Of a DNA stretch of 52,808 nucleotides, positions 14,933 to 24,174 are shown piece after piece. The notes beneath the pieces are model-generated. The model did not search any database, was not told the DNA's origin, and saw only the letters and a program-made list of their open reading frames with translations. The stretch spans positions 1 to 52,808 of the forward strand of contig JAFZRF010000052.1 in assembly GCA_017620025.1 (NCBI GenBank), given 5' to 3'. The translations under genes were made by a program, and so were the position numbers. How positions within the stretch are numbered: position 1 is the stretch's first letter; every line of letters starts with the position of its first letter. Source of the DNA: Ruminococcus sp. Lineage in GTDB: Bacteria > Bacillota > Clostridia > Oscillospirales > Ruminococcaceae.

Positions 14933-17530
14933 ATGAACATATCATTTACAGCGGCGCTGAGACGTGCAGCTGCGGCGGTATGCGGAGCGGTGCTTGCGCT
15001 TTCGGCTGCCCCTTCAGCTCTGCCTGCAGAGGTGCAGGCGGCTCAGGCAGTTCACACTGACGTATCAAAGGACATCGGCCTTGTCGGCAATCTCTTCTGT
15101 ATCTCCGGCAGCGATAACGCCGACCATGCAGAGCTCCAGTGGGCTACAACGCTCAAGGCTGACAGCTTCACGCTCTATCGCTCCACCTCGCCTGATACCG
15201 GCTTCGAGGAGGTATATCACGGCGGCGGAGCTTCATGGGAGGACAACACCATGCAGCTCGGCTCGACCTATTATTACCAGCTCGGCGTTGACGTAGGCGG
15301 AAAGGAGTACTATTCCTCCGTAAAGTCACTCGAGCCTGTAAGAGTGCCGGAGGGTCTAAGCACCTACGACAACCAGAAGGGAAGCAGTCTCTACTACGAG
15401 ACAAACGGCTACAAGGTAGGCGATACCTACTACAGCTACTCACTTAAAAAGCACAGCGGACAGAACGATATCTACCTTGCCGAGACGACCTCAAGGGACG
15501 GCAGAAACTTCGGCAGCGAGCGCAATGTAGCAGATTCCTCACAGAACTCCGACCTTGCAAGCTGCAAGATAGAATCGGTTCATATCGACTACGTGCCTGA
15601 GAAGAACAAGGTAGTCGTATGGGCTCACTGGGAGAAGCCAAGCGGCTACAGCGACGGCAAGGCTCTCGTAATCACGGGTACTCCCGGCGGACAGTTCACC
15701 GTACACCATGTATACAACCCGCTTGGAATACAGGTACGTGATATGGCGATCTTCTTCGACGATGACGGTACAGGCTACCTCATTGCTGCCGCCAACAAGG
15801 AAGGACAGGGCGCAAATGCGACCATGTACATCTTCCGTATGAATGACGACTACAGCGGAGTGACCGAGGTGGTAAAGACTCTGTTCGAGGATCAGTACCG
15901 TGAGTTCCCGAATCTTGTAAAGCATGACGGCCACTATTTCCTCTTCACCTCACAGGCAGCCGGATGGTATCCGTCCAGCGGTGCATACAGCGTAACGGAC
16001 AACCTTGCCGGAGAATGGAGCGGCCTTCGCAATATCGGAAACTCTTCAACCTTCTCTTCACAGTCAGGCTGGATAGTTGACCTCAAGGGCAAGAACTATC
16101 TGATGCACGCCTACCGGTGGCTGAGAGCGAATTCGACAAGCGGCACAACACTCTGTCCGCTCTACTTCGACAACGGCTTTGCGTTCTATGACTACTGCCC
16201 GTCCTTCCGCTACAATACCTCTACCGGAGATCTCTATCCGGTTCAGGAGGGTGAGCTGCTCTCGCAGGATAAGCCGACCGTAGCTTCGATAGCCTCCGAT
16301 CCCAAGTATCCGCCGTCGAGAGTGGTAGACGGCCATTACAACAACTCCTTTATCGCAGACGAGGATCACAAGAAGTGGCCGTTCTATATACAGATAGACC
16401 TCGAGGATGTCTGCGACCTTGCCAATATACAGACCTCATGGTATATCGTAAAGGGCTCTGAGGCCTACTATACCTATACTGTAGAGGGCAGCAGGGACGG
16501 CATAAACTGGACCAAGCTCCTTGACCATACCGACAAGAGCAGCGATGTGGTAAACAGCACCTACGGCTTCAACAGCGATATGATAAAGGGACAGGCAAGG
16601 TATGTGCGGCTTAACGTAACGAGCGCAGTACCGCAGAACAATCCCGACAATAACTGGTATACCCCGAGAGTATACGAAGTGAAGATATACGGAAAGCGTC
16701 TTGAAAAGGGCAGCGCACCGAAGCCTGTTGTAAGCTACGACTTTGAGACCTCGTCCGGAGGAAAAGTGCCTGATATAAGCGGCAGCGGCGGAGACCTTAC
16801 TCTTCATGGTACAGCTGCGCTTTCAAATGATTCGGAGAAGGGAAGTGTCCTCAGGCTCTACGGCTCAGCGGACGACTATGCACAGCTCCCCTCAGGTCTT
16901 CTTGACGGCTGCCACGACTATACCGTAGTAATGGACGCACGCTCCGACTCAGAGGGCGATTTCTTCACCTTCGCCGCCGGACAGGACAAGGAGAAGTACA
17001 TATTCTACAAGGTGGCAAAGGACCATTTCCGTTTCCAGACCACCACAGATACATGGCGCGGCGAGACAGGCTTCCGCTACGACCTTGACGGCACGAAGTG
17101 GCACAGATACGTGCTTGTGGTAAACGGCTCAACAGGCACTCTCTACGTAGACGGACAGCAGGTCGCACAGGATTCCACCCTGTCCACTCATGCCGCAGAC
17201 CTTGGCACTTCACAGAGCTGTTACATCGGCCTTTCCTACTACCCGGACGATATCGGCTTTACCGGCTCTGTCGATAATTTCAGTCTCTACCGCCATGCAC
17301 TTACCCCGGCGGAAGTTGCAGCACTCGGTTCATCTCAGCAGGTGCAGCCGGCAGAGGTAAAGGGCGATGTCAACGCAGACGGAGCATTCAATGCAGCCGA
17401 CCTTGTGGCAATGGAGCGCTTCCTCCTCGGCGCAGGAGAGCTTAAAGCACCCGCAGCCGGAGACCTCATAGCAGACGGTATTACAGACACCTTTGACCTT
17501 ATCGCAATGAGAAGACTTATAATACAGTAA
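14933..17530 (+). CDS. Secreted dockerin-bearing GH43-like carbohydrate-active protein
   Basis: 865 residues from the ATG at 14933, preceded by GGGAGGG; the first ~36 residues are a Sec signal peptide ending in an Ala-rich cleavage region. Next comes a fibronectin-III-like region (about 37-120) and a beta-propeller domain (about 125-435) resembling glycoside hydrolase family 43 (REFPNLVKHDGHYFLF, SGAYSVTDNLAGEWSG), closest in feel to the exo-beta-1,3-galactanase-type branch. An F5/8-C (CBM32-like) domain (about 445-586) and a LamG/concanavalin-like domain (about 596-799) follow. The C-terminal dockerin (811-865) has loops DVNADGAFNAAD and DLIADGITDTFD; the second has Ile at the usual Asn position. 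Probably docked to a cellulosome scaffold. Substrate is inferred. Confidence 0.88.
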   Translation: MNISFTAALRRAAAAVCGAVLALSAAPSALPAEVQAAQAVHTDVSKDIGLVGNLFCISGSDNADHAELQWATTLKADSFTLYRSTSPDTGFEEVYHGGGASWEDNTMQLGSTYYYQLGVDVGGKEYYSSVKSLEPVRVPEGLSTYDNQKGSSLYYETNGYKVGDTYYSYSLKKHSGQNDIYLAETTSRDGRNFGSERNVADSSQNSDLASCKIESVHIDYVPEKNKVVVWAHWEKPSGYSDGKALVITGTPGGQFTVHHVYNPLGIQVRDMAIFFDDDGTGYLIAAANKEGQGANATMYIFRMNDDYSGVTEVVKTLFEDQYREFPNLVKHDGHYFLFTSQAAGWYPSSGAYSVTDNLAGEWSGLRNIGNSSTFSSQSGWIVDLKGKNYLMHAYRWLRANSTSGTTLCPLYFDNGFAFYDYCPSFRYNTSTGDLYPVQEGELLSQDKPTVASIASDPKYPPSRVVDGHYNNSFIADEDHKKWPFYIQIDLEDVCDLANIQTSWYIVKGSEAYYTYTVEGSRDGINWTKLLDHTDKSSDVVNSTYGFNSDMIKGQARYVRLNVTSAVPQNNPDNNWYTPRVYEVKIYGKRLEKGSAPKPVVSYDFETSSGGKVPDISGSGGDLTLHGTAALSNDSEKGSVLRLYGSADDYAQLPSGLLDGCHDYTVVMDARSDSEGDFFTFAAGQDKEKYIFYKVAKDHFRFQTTTDTWRGETGFRYDLDGTKWHRYVLVVNGSTGTLYVDGQQVAQDSTLSTHAADLGTSQSCYIGLSYYPDDIGFTGSVDNFSLYRHALTPAEVAALGSSQQVQPAEVKGDVNADGAFNAADLVAMERFLLGAGELKAPAAGDLIADGITDTFDLIAMRRLIIQ

Positions 17531-17534
17531 CAGG

Positions 17535-17572
17535 AGCCCCTGCCGTACTCTGACGGACAGGGGCTTTCTTTG
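17535..17572 (+). terminator. Terminator of the dockerin GH43-like gene
   Basis: agcccctgccgt (17535-17546) pairs with acggacaggggct (17553-17565, one bulge) and is followed by a T-rich tract. Confidence 0.85.
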
Positions 17573-17596
17573 CGGATAGGAAAATACTTTCCGGCA

Positions 17597-17625
17597 TTGA
17601 CATTGTATCTGTGATGTGATAAAAT
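17597..17625 (+). promoter_or_regulatory. Promoter of maf and the DUF1015 gene
   Basis: TTGACA (17597-17602), 17-base spacer, TAAAAT (17620-17625). Confidence 0.75.
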
Positions 17626-17663
17626 AATAACATCACGGTCATTGACCAGAAAAAGGAAGGATC

Positions 17664-18230
17664 ATGATGAAGATCATACTTGCTTCGGCCTCTCCCCGCA
17701 GAAGGGAACTGCTGAAGCTCATAACACCGGACTTCGAGGCAGTCTCAACGTATACCGACGAGACACTGCCGGACGATATCGCACCGGAAAAGGCCTCCGA
17801 ATACCTTGCAGAGCTCAAGGCCTCCGCAGCAGCGGAGCAGTATCCGGATGCGCTCGTTATAGGCTGCGACACCACAGTTATATGCGACGGGAGGATACTC
17901 GGCAAGCCGGCGGACAAGCAGGAATGCCTTGACTTCATGCACCTCCTCTCAGGCAGGACGCATCAGGTCATCACGGGCTGTGCGGTAGTCTGCGGCGGGA
18001 AAACGGAGTCCTTCTCACAGTGTACCGACGTCACCTTCCGTGAACTCACGGAGGAGGAGATACAGAGCTATGCCGCATCAGACGAGCCCTATGACAAGGC
18101 GGGCGGCTACGGCATACAGGGCAGGGGAGCGCTGCTTATAAGCGGCATAAACGGCGATTACTTCAACGTAGTCGGACTTCCCGTGTCGGCGCTTTATCAG
18201 GTCATGAAAAACTATATTAAGGAGATATGA
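17664..18230 (+). CDS. maf: Maf-family nucleoside triphosphate pyrophosphatase
   Basis: 188 residues, the usual Maf length. Maf proteins hydrolyse (d)TTP/UTP or modified nucleotides to monophosphates as house-cleaning enzymes and have been linked to septum formation. N-terminal signature ILASASPRRRELL, a central VIGCDTTVICDGRILGKP and the C-terminal NVVGLPVS are all present. Two ATG codons are possible (17664 and 17667) after an AAGGAAGG site. Its TGA overlaps the next gene's first ATG. Substrate subtype cannot be set from what I see. Confidence 0.95.
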   Translation: MMKIILASASPRRRELLKLITPDFEAVSTYTDETLPDDIAPEKASEYLAELKASAAAEQYPDALVIGCDTTVICDGRILGKPADKQECLDFMHLLSGRTHQVITGCAVVCGGKTESFSQCTDVTFRELTEEEIQSYAASDEPYDKAGGYGIQGRGALLISGINGDYFNVVGLPVSALYQVMKNYIKEI

Positions 18231-19495
18231 TGATGAACAAGACAGCTTTTCACAGTGCGGATATCCTTATTCCCGGAGCTTCCGCAGATCTTTCAAAATG
18301 GGCAGTTATCGCCTGCGACCAGTACACCAGCGAGCCTGAGTACTGGAACGCTGTATATTCCACAGTCGGCGATGCACCCTCAACTCTCAGCCTTATACTC
18401 CCTGAGATATACCTTGAGGAGGCTGACTCCGCACAGAGGATAGACAATATCCACAAGGCTATGGACAAGTACCTTGCAGACGGTCTCTTTGAGGAGCACA
18501 AGGACGCAGTCATATACGTGGAGCGTATCCAGTCCAACGGCATAGTACGCAAGGGACTCATCGGCGCTATCGACCTTGAGCAGTATGATTTCTCCAAGGG
18601 CAGCACTTCACAGGTAAGAGCTACCGAGGCAACAGTTATCGAGCGTATCCCCCCGAGAATCAAGGTTAGACAGGGCGCTCCCCTTGAGCTTCCCCACATC
18701 ATGATACTTATCGACGATCCCGAGGATACAGTATTCAGCCTTGCCGATACTTCTTCCATGACTAAGCTCTACGAGACAGAGCTTATGCAGAACGGCGGCA
18801 GCATCAAGGGATGGCTCGTCGGCGCAGAGGCTCAGGAGAAGATCGACGCAGCTCTCAGTGCACTTGCCGATCCCGATACTTTCAACAAGAAGTACGGCCT
18901 TACAGATACACCTGTACTCCTCTATGCTATGGGCGATGGTAACCACTCCCTCGCAACAGCCAAGGAGTTCTACGAGCAGCTCAAGCGTGAGAATCCCGGC
19001 AAGGATCTCAGCAATCATCCCGCACGCTATGCTCTTGCAGAGATAGTGAACCTTCACAGCGACGCACTCAAGTTCGAGGCTATCCACCGCCTTGTATACG
19101 ATGTTGACTGCGACAGGCTCATCAGCGAGATGAAGTCCGCTCTTGCTCTCTCCGACAAGGAGACAGACCAGTACTTCGCATGGTACTGCTGCGGCAGTGA
19201 GAACAAGATGTTCATCGGAAACAAGAGCTCCAACCTTACTGTAGGCTCTCTCCAGAACTTCCTTGACTCCTATATCGAGGCAAACGGCGGCAAGATAGAC
19301 TATATCCACGGCATCGAGAACGTAAGGACACTTGCCGAAAAGCATAACGGCATAGCATTCGTGCTTCCTGATATGGACAAGTCACAGCTCTTCCCGACAG
19401 TAATAAAGGACGGCGCTCTCCCGAGAAAGACCTTCTCCATGGGCCACGCCGATGACAAGCGTTTCTACATCGAGGCAAGAAGAATAACCGAATAA
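18227..19495 (+). CDS. DUF1015-family protein
   Basis: 422 residues, cytoplasmic, no signal peptide or membrane segment. The opening (ADILIPGASADLSKWAVIACDQYTSEPEYW) and internal GDGNHSLATAKEFYE are hallmarks of the DUF1015 family, a widespread family of unknown function in Clostridia. GDGNHS looks like an active-site or ligand loop, but no reaction is established. Three consecutive ATG codons (18227, 18230, 18233) follow AAGGAG, so the exact start is open; the first gives an ATGA overlap with maf. Its codon use is among the most biased in the window, pointing to high expression. Confidence 0.9.
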   Translation: MMMNKTAFHSADILIPGASADLSKWAVIACDQYTSEPEYWNAVYSTVGDAPSTLSLILPEIYLEEADSAQRIDNIHKAMDKYLADGLFEEHKDAVIYVERIQSNGIVRKGLIGAIDLEQYDFSKGSTSQVRATEATVIERIPPRIKVRQGAPLELPHIMILIDDPEDTVFSLADTSSMTKLYETELMQNGGSIKGWLVGAEAQEKIDAALSALADPDTFNKKYGLTDTPVLLYAMGDGNHSLATAKEFYEQLKRENPGKDLSNHPARYALAEIVNLHSDALKFEAIHRLVYDVDCDRLISEMKSALALSDKETDQYFAWYCCGSENKMFIGNKSSNLTVGSLQNFLDSYIEANGGKIDYIHGIENVRTLAEKHNGIAFVLPDMDKSQLFPTVIKDGALPRKTFSMGHADDKRFYIEARRITE

Positions 19496-19500
19496 GATAC

Positions 19501-19530
19501 AAAGGACGTCCTGCGGGGCGTCCTTTTTTC
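19501..19530 (+). terminator. Terminator of the maf operon
   Basis: aaaggacg (19501-19508) pairs with cgtcctttt (19519-19527), followed by T residues. Confidence 0.85.
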
Positions 19531-19551
19531 ACCTTGCCCAAGAGTCAGCCC

Positions 19552-19570
19552 GGGATTCTAAAGGGGCTGC
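19552..19570 (+). repeat. Copy of the 19-base intergenic repeat core
   Basis: Exact match to 27647-27665 and, inverted, to 119-137. Here the palindromic second half is cut short (gctgcgctcttttt). Confidence 0.75.
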
Positions 19571-19995
19571 GCTCTTTTTATAGAACGTTTGTATTATTAC
19601 AAAAGTGTAATACAGTTTTAATGAAGAAGTAATACAGATGATGTAAAATATTTCTTGTGATCGTGTAACGAATTGACAGTATGAGTAGTCTTATATATGA
19701 AGATTCTTACCGGAAATCAGGAGAAACGTTCCGTTCACAAGAAAAAACAGAGCTTTCGCAAAAAAATCATTAAATAATTCTTAATTCGCTTGACAAACGT
19801 TTTATATTGTGCTAATATACTATTGTATTAGGTGTGCAATGTATTAACACCATTAGTACATTAAGCATAGTAGCATTTGCTACAAATGATAGGGCACAAT
19901 ATTACAATACGTTTTAATACCTGCTGAATTGACACATTGTTAATAATATGTTATAATTATCAGGTATTCGATTTTTTGGTATAACTGAAAGGGGT
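19571..19995 (+). promoter_or_regulatory. Long A/T-rich regulatory region with tandem promoters before the MacAB-like operon
   Basis: Non-coding. Two good sigma-A promoters face the operon: P1 TTGACA (19790-19795), 17 bases, TAATAT (19813-19818); and P2 TTGACA (19929-19934), 17 bases, TATAAT (19952-19957), a perfect consensus. Between them lie a near-perfect palindrome gtagcatttgctac (19870-19883) and a ggtgt...acacc inverted repeat near 19831-19852, suitable as operator sites. A third, weaker TTGACA is at 19673. Confidence 0.75.
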
Positions 19996-20004
19996 AGTAT
20001 TTCA

Positions 20005-21453
20005 ATGAAATCAAACAACATCAGACGCATTATTGCGGGGTTATGTATCTCTGCTCTTGCACTTTCCGGTGCAACGTCATGTGGAGCATCCAATGCTGAG
20101 ACGACCTTTAAGCATGACGCTTACAAGGTAGAGAAGACAGACCTTGAGAACTACATAAGTGTATCAGGAGCAGTTGAAGGATCAAACATAGTAAAGGTAA
20201 CCACCGATCTTGCCGCAAAGGTATCACAGCTCAACGTTGAGCTCGGAAGCAGCGTAAAGGCAGGCGATGTGCTCTGCGTATTCGACAGCAAGGATCTCCA
20301 GAGTGAGTATGATGCACTCAAGAACAGCATGGACAAGAACGGTGAGAGGGTTGAATCCACTCATAAGATAAATCAGCGTAACCTCGACAGCGCAAAGTCA
20401 GATAAGGCTAATGCACTTTCACAGGCTCAGAGAGTTATCGACAAGGCAGTTTCTGCCCGTGATGAGGCATACAACAAGTATAATTCAACAGTGGCAAGCG
20501 CAAATGATTATTATGCCAAGTACATCGATGCTTACAACCGTGCATATTCCGGTGAGGGCGATGCAAGCGCAGTTTCAGAGGTTGAATCATATCTTAAGAT
20601 GTTCCAGTCAGCAGAGGCTGAGTACAAGGCACTTGCCGAGCAGCTCCCCGCATTTGATGCAGCTGTACAGGATGCAAGAGATGCTTATTCTCAGGCTGAG
20701 AGAGCCGCAGACGCTGCAATCCAGACCGCACAGGATGTAGTAAATGCCGAGAAGTTCGATTCAGACGATTCTACAAAAACACAGCTTGAGAAGCTCCAGG
20801 AGAAGATCAACAAGTGTACAGTAGTTGCACCCAAGGACGGTATCATCACAGCTATCAATGTTTCAGAAGGATCTATCCCCAGCACTGATGCTATCATGAC
20901 TATCGAGGATACTTCTCAGCTCCGCATCAAGGTTGAGATCAAGGAGACAGATATCCTTTCAGTTGAGAAAGGCCAGAAGGCTGTTATCACAACAAATGCA
21001 ACCGGTGACAAGGAGTTCACAGGTACTGTTGACCGTGTCCTCAATGTAATGTCCGATTCTGTAAATCCCTACAGCGGAGAGAAGAACGGAGGCTATTCCG
21101 CAGAGATCACTATCGATGATTCTGATACAGCTCTCCTTATCGGCATGAACGCAAAGGTAAAGATCATCATCGAGGAGAAGGAAGACGTATTTGCAGTACC
21201 ATATGATTCCATTATCGAGAACAAGGACGGCACTTTCAGTGTAGTTATTGCAGACGGCACACCCGGCAACTATACTGCAAAGCACATAAACGTTGAAAAG
21301 GGTATGGAGTCCAGCTATCTCACAGAGATAAAGTCCTCTGAGATCAAGGAGGATACACTCGTTCTCACAAGCCCCAACTATGTTTCTGACGGCGATCACC
21401 TCAACATCTCAGAAAGCTACTATGAGACACAGACTGAAGGTGCGAGCAAATGA
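20005..21453 (+). CDS. Periplasmic-adaptor / HlyD-MacA-like membrane fusion protein, probably a lipoprotein
   Basis: 482 residues. The N-terminal signal (basic start, hydrophobic ISALALSG) ends in ATSC, a loose lipobox, so Cys ~26 may be lipidated outside the cell. The barrel-sandwich/lipoyl halves appear at VSQLNVELGSSVKAGDVLCVFD (about residues 73-92) and CTVVAPKDGIITAINVSEG (about 272-290). They flank a long helical hairpin with Ala/Glu/Asp heptads (about 95-265), followed by beta-barrel and membrane-proximal domains. It starts the three-gene ATP-driven export system and overlaps the ATPase gene by four bases (ATGA). In Gram-positives such sets move peptides or antimicrobials; the substrate is unknown. 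Confidence 0.9.
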   Translation: MKSNNIRRIIAGLCISALALSGATSCGASNAETTFKHDAYKVEKTDLENYISVSGAVEGSNIVKVTTDLAAKVSQLNVELGSSVKAGDVLCVFDSKDLQSEYDALKNSMDKNGERVESTHKINQRNLDSAKSDKANALSQAQRVIDKAVSARDEAYNKYNSTVASANDYYAKYIDAYNRAYSGEGDASAVSEVESYLKMFQSAEAEYKALAEQLPAFDAAVQDARDAYSQAERAADAAIQTAQDVVNAEKFDSDDSTKTQLEKLQEKINKCTVVAPKDGIITAINVSEGSIPSTDAIMTIEDTSQLRIKVEIKETDILSVEKGQKAVITTNATGDKEFTGTVDRVLNVMSDSVNPYSGEKNGGYSAEITIDDSDTALLIGMNAKVKIIIEEKEDVFAVPYDSIIENKDGTFSVVIADGTPGNYTAKHINVEKGMESSYLTEIKSSEIKEDTLVLTSPNYVSDGDHLNISESYYETQTEGASK

Positions 21454-22298
21454 GCAGAACAATAATCAAAATGCGTAATATCGTCAAGCGGTATTATATC
21501 GGGCAGCCCAACGAGCTCGAGATACTCCACGGCATGGATATAGATATCCATGAGGGAGAGTTCGTAGCTATCGTCGGTGCATCAGGTTCCGGTAAGAGTA
21601 CCCTGATGAATATTATCGGCGCACTCGATAAACCCACAGAGGGTGTGTACTATCTTGATGATACTGATATCAGCAAGCTCAACGACAAGCAGCTCAGCGA
21701 TATCCGCAACAAGAAGATAGGCTTTGTATTCCAGACCTTCAACCTTATTTCGAGACAGAATGCTCTCAAGAACGTTGAGCTCCCTATGCTTTACGGCGGT
21801 ATGTCGAGAAAGGACAGGAGCAAAAGGGCAATGGAGCTCCTCAAGCTCGTAGAGATGGAGGACAGATATACCCACCAGCCTAATGAGCTCTCCGGCGGAC
21901 AGAAGCAGAGAGTTGCCATAGCAAGAGCAATGGCAAACGATCCTGCAATAATCCTTGCCGATGAGCCTACCGGAGCTCTCGATTCCAAGACAGGACATCT
22001 TGTAATGGATATCTTCCACAAGCTCCATAAGCAGGAGGGCAAGACCATCGTACTCATCACTCACAGCCCGGAGCTTGCCTCAGAGACAGAGCGTATCATC
22101 ACCATAAGCGACGGTATGATAATCTCCGATTCGGCAAATCCCGATGCAGGAAAAGATATTGATCTCAGTGATATAGACGATTTTGAGACGGATGAGAACG
22201 GAATGCAGATCCTTCCCGTCGGCGATGACCCGATGAAGAATATGCAGGTTCTCATGAAAGGCGGCATCAGGGTCACCGGAGAGGAGGACCACAGATGA
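21450..22298 (+). CDS. MacB/LolD-type ABC transporter ATP-binding protein
   Basis: 282 residues. It has GASGSGKST (Walker A, about residues 44-52), a Q-loop (VFQTFNL), LSGGQKQRVAIARA (signature) and IILADEPTGALD (Walker B with catalytic Glu); the H-loop is LITHS. The DEPTGALD form and the small size are typical of the MacB/LolD/FtsE class that works with FtsX-fold permeases, here encoded next with a four-base overlap. The ~50-residue acidic C-terminal tail beyond the NBD (DLSDIDDFETDENG) is unusual. Confidence 0.95.
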   Translation: MSRTIIKMRNIVKRYYIGQPNELEILHGMDIDIHEGEFVAIVGASGSGKSTLMNIIGALDKPTEGVYYLDDTDISKLNDKQLSDIRNKKIGFVFQTFNLISRQNALKNVELPMLYGGMSRKDRSKRAMELLKLVEMEDRYTHQPNELSGGQKQRVAIARAMANDPAIILADEPTGALDSKTGHLVMDIFHKLHKQEGKTIVLITHSPELASETERIITISDGMIISDSANPDAGKDIDLSDIDDFETDENGMQILPVGDDPMKNMQVLMKGGIRVTGEEDHR

Positions 22299-23599
22299 GC
22301 TTCTGGGAAAACATTAAAATGGCGCTCGGAGCTATCAAGTCGAACAAGATGCGTTCGCTCCTCACGATGCTCGGTATCATTATCGGTATCAGCGCCGTTA
22401 TCACTATCACCACTCTTGGTAATACTCTTAAATCTACCTTCAACAATGCCATGTCTTTAACAGGAAGTTCGAACCTTATCATGGCACAGCTTTATCCGAA
22501 TGACGGCGATTATGATATCGACATCGACATTTCTGATTATATCACAATGGATATGGTCGAGGAATTCATGGATAAGTATCCCGGTAAATTCTATTTCGGT
22601 TCAGATACATCTGCCGGCGAAGGCACTCTTATCAATTCCAAGAATAACACAGTAAACGTTTCAATCCTCGGAGGTGCGGAAGGAACATTTGATTCCTACG
22701 CTATAAAGATGCTTTACGGAAGAAAGGTCACATTCCGCGACAGTCTTGAATCACGTCATACCTGTGTCGTATCTGATGTATTCGTTGAGCAGTATTTCAA
22801 GAACAAGGAAGAGCCTATCGGAAAGCAGATAAGCGTTACAGTAAACGAATCACTCCCTGTTGATTTCACTATCATCGGTGTATACAAGTACAACGAGATG
22901 ATCATGGGCAACAGCGGCGGAGTAAAGAGGGAAGACCTGAAGACAAATCTTATCATTCCTTACTCTGTTGCTCTGGAGGTCAACAACAGATACCGTGACG
23001 ACCTCTTCTATTCTGTTATCTTCTCCTTTGACAAGTCTCTGACACCTGAGGAAGCTACCTCCACGCTCGAGGATTTCTTCTCGGAGAAGTATGAATATAA
23101 CAAGAACTGGGGAGTAAAGGTAGTAACAAACGAGCAGCTTATGAGCGTAATGTCAACAGCTATCAATATAGTTACAGTTATCATTTCTGTAATCGCTGCA
23201 CTCTCACTTATCGTAGGCGGCGTAGGCGTTATGAACATAATGCTCGTAAGCGTTACAGAGCGTACCCGTGAGATCGGTATACGAAAGGCGCTCGGTGCCA
23301 AAAAGAAGACGATCAAGGGGCAGTTCGTCACAGAGGCTATCATTATCTGCCTTATAGGCGGTATCATCGGAATCCTTCTAGGACTTCTCAACGGTGAGCT
23401 TGTTGCGATTATAGCAAACAAGATAGTAGCATCCCAGCCGGACTATGCAGATCTCCTCGGAAATGTAAAGGTATCACCTCCGGTCGGCGGAATCATCATC
23501 TCACTCATCTTCTCCACCCTTACAGGTGTGTTCTTCGGACTCTATCCTGCAAGCAAGGCTGCGAAGATGAATCCTATCGACGCACTCCGTTACGACTGA
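22295..23599 (+). CDS. MacB-like FtsX-fold ABC permease
   Basis: 434 residues. One N-terminal membrane helix (LTMLGIIIGISAVITITTLG, about residues 23-42) is followed by a large extracellular MacB-type domain (about 45-280). Three C-terminal helices (about 290-320, 345-370, 395-420) complete it. The motif GGVGVMNIMLVSVTERTREI before LGAKK is diagnostic of MacB/FtsX permeases. It forms a mechanotransmission exporter with the preceding ATPase and adaptor. A terminator lies 50 bases after the stop. Confidence 0.95.
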   Translation: MSFWENIKMALGAIKSNKMRSLLTMLGIIIGISAVITITTLGNTLKSTFNNAMSLTGSSNLIMAQLYPNDGDYDIDIDISDYITMDMVEEFMDKYPGKFYFGSDTSAGEGTLINSKNNTVNVSILGGAEGTFDSYAIKMLYGRKVTFRDSLESRHTCVVSDVFVEQYFKNKEEPIGKQISVTVNESLPVDFTIIGVYKYNEMIMGNSGGVKREDLKTNLIIPYSVALEVNNRYRDDLFYSVIFSFDKSLTPEEATSTLEDFFSEKYEYNKNWGVKVVTNEQLMSVMSTAINIVTVIISVIAALSLIVGGVGVMNIMLVSVTERTREIGIRKALGAKKKTIKGQFVTEAIIICLIGGIIGILLGLLNGELVAIIANKIVASQPDYADLLGNVKVSPPVGGIIISLIFSTLTGVFFGLYPASKAAKMNPIDALRYD

Positions 23600-23651
23600 T
23601 GATCGTATAACGTGCATAAGCAAGACCCATAAAATACATGATATAGTTAAT

Positions 23652-23681
23652 GCCGCTCCGGTGATCCGGGGCGGCTGTTTT
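23652..23681 (+). terminator. Terminator of the MacAB-like operon
   Basis: gccgctcc (23652-23659) pairs with ggggcggc (23668-23675), then a T-rich tract. Confidence 0.8.
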
Positions 23682-23810
23682 ATACGTATAATTGGGAAAA
23701 CAGCGAATGTTCCGTTGAAAGAATTGCCAGCAGCCAAATGCAGCCCATACAAAATAACATAGCCGCAGGCGATACAGCAAATTCCGCATTCCTAATCAAA
23801 GCTGCCATAT

Positions 23811-23843
23811 AATTATGAATTAAGAATTATGAATTATGAATTG
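23811..23843. repeat. Short A/T-rich tandem repeat (aattatga units)
   Basis: Four imperfect copies of aattatga / aattaaga lie just upstream of the pheS leader promoter. The rest of 23682-23854 shows nothing I can assign. Confidence 0.6.
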
Positions 23844-23854
23844 CCTAAGCCCTC

Positions 23855-23883
23855 TTGACAAATCAAAAACAATGTGCTATAAT
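23855..23883 (+). promoter_or_regulatory. Promoter of the pheST leader
   Basis: TTGACA (23855-23860), 17-base spacer, TATAAT (23878-23883): perfect consensus. Confidence 0.85.
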
Positions 23884-23889
23884 AGCACC

Positions 23890-24138
23890 ATACTGTGAAT
23901 ATGTGTAAGTAGCCTGCATAATACTGCATCAGAGAGCCCGTATCACTGGCTGAAAGTACGGACGGCAGAGATGTAAGGTGAATTTCAGCATAGGAGTGTT
24001 CCTGCGAAAACCGTTTCCGGACTAAGCAGGAGTGCAGGCGTCCACACCATGACGCCGCTGAGTGCAGGTTTATCCTGAATTTGGGTGGTACCGCGGGTAA
24101 TGCTCGTCCCATGATGCATGGGACGGGCTTTTTGTTTT
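23890..24138 (+). promoter_or_regulatory. T-box leader, tRNA-Phe-responsive, with terminator
   Basis: The canonical T-box gggtggtaccgcggg is at 24083-24097. Downstream, 24102-24113 pairs with 24117-24128 and is followed by a T-run (terminator). Stem I lies about 23905-24000; AGAGAG (about 23930) and a likely specifier codon TTC at 23984-23986 followed by A fit phenylalanine. When uncharged tRNA-Phe accumulates it binds the specifier and T-box and prevents termination, raising pheST expression (established for the class). Confidence 0.93.
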
Positions 24139-24174
24139 TCCCATCGCAAATAATTACGAAAGGAAATGCTGAGT

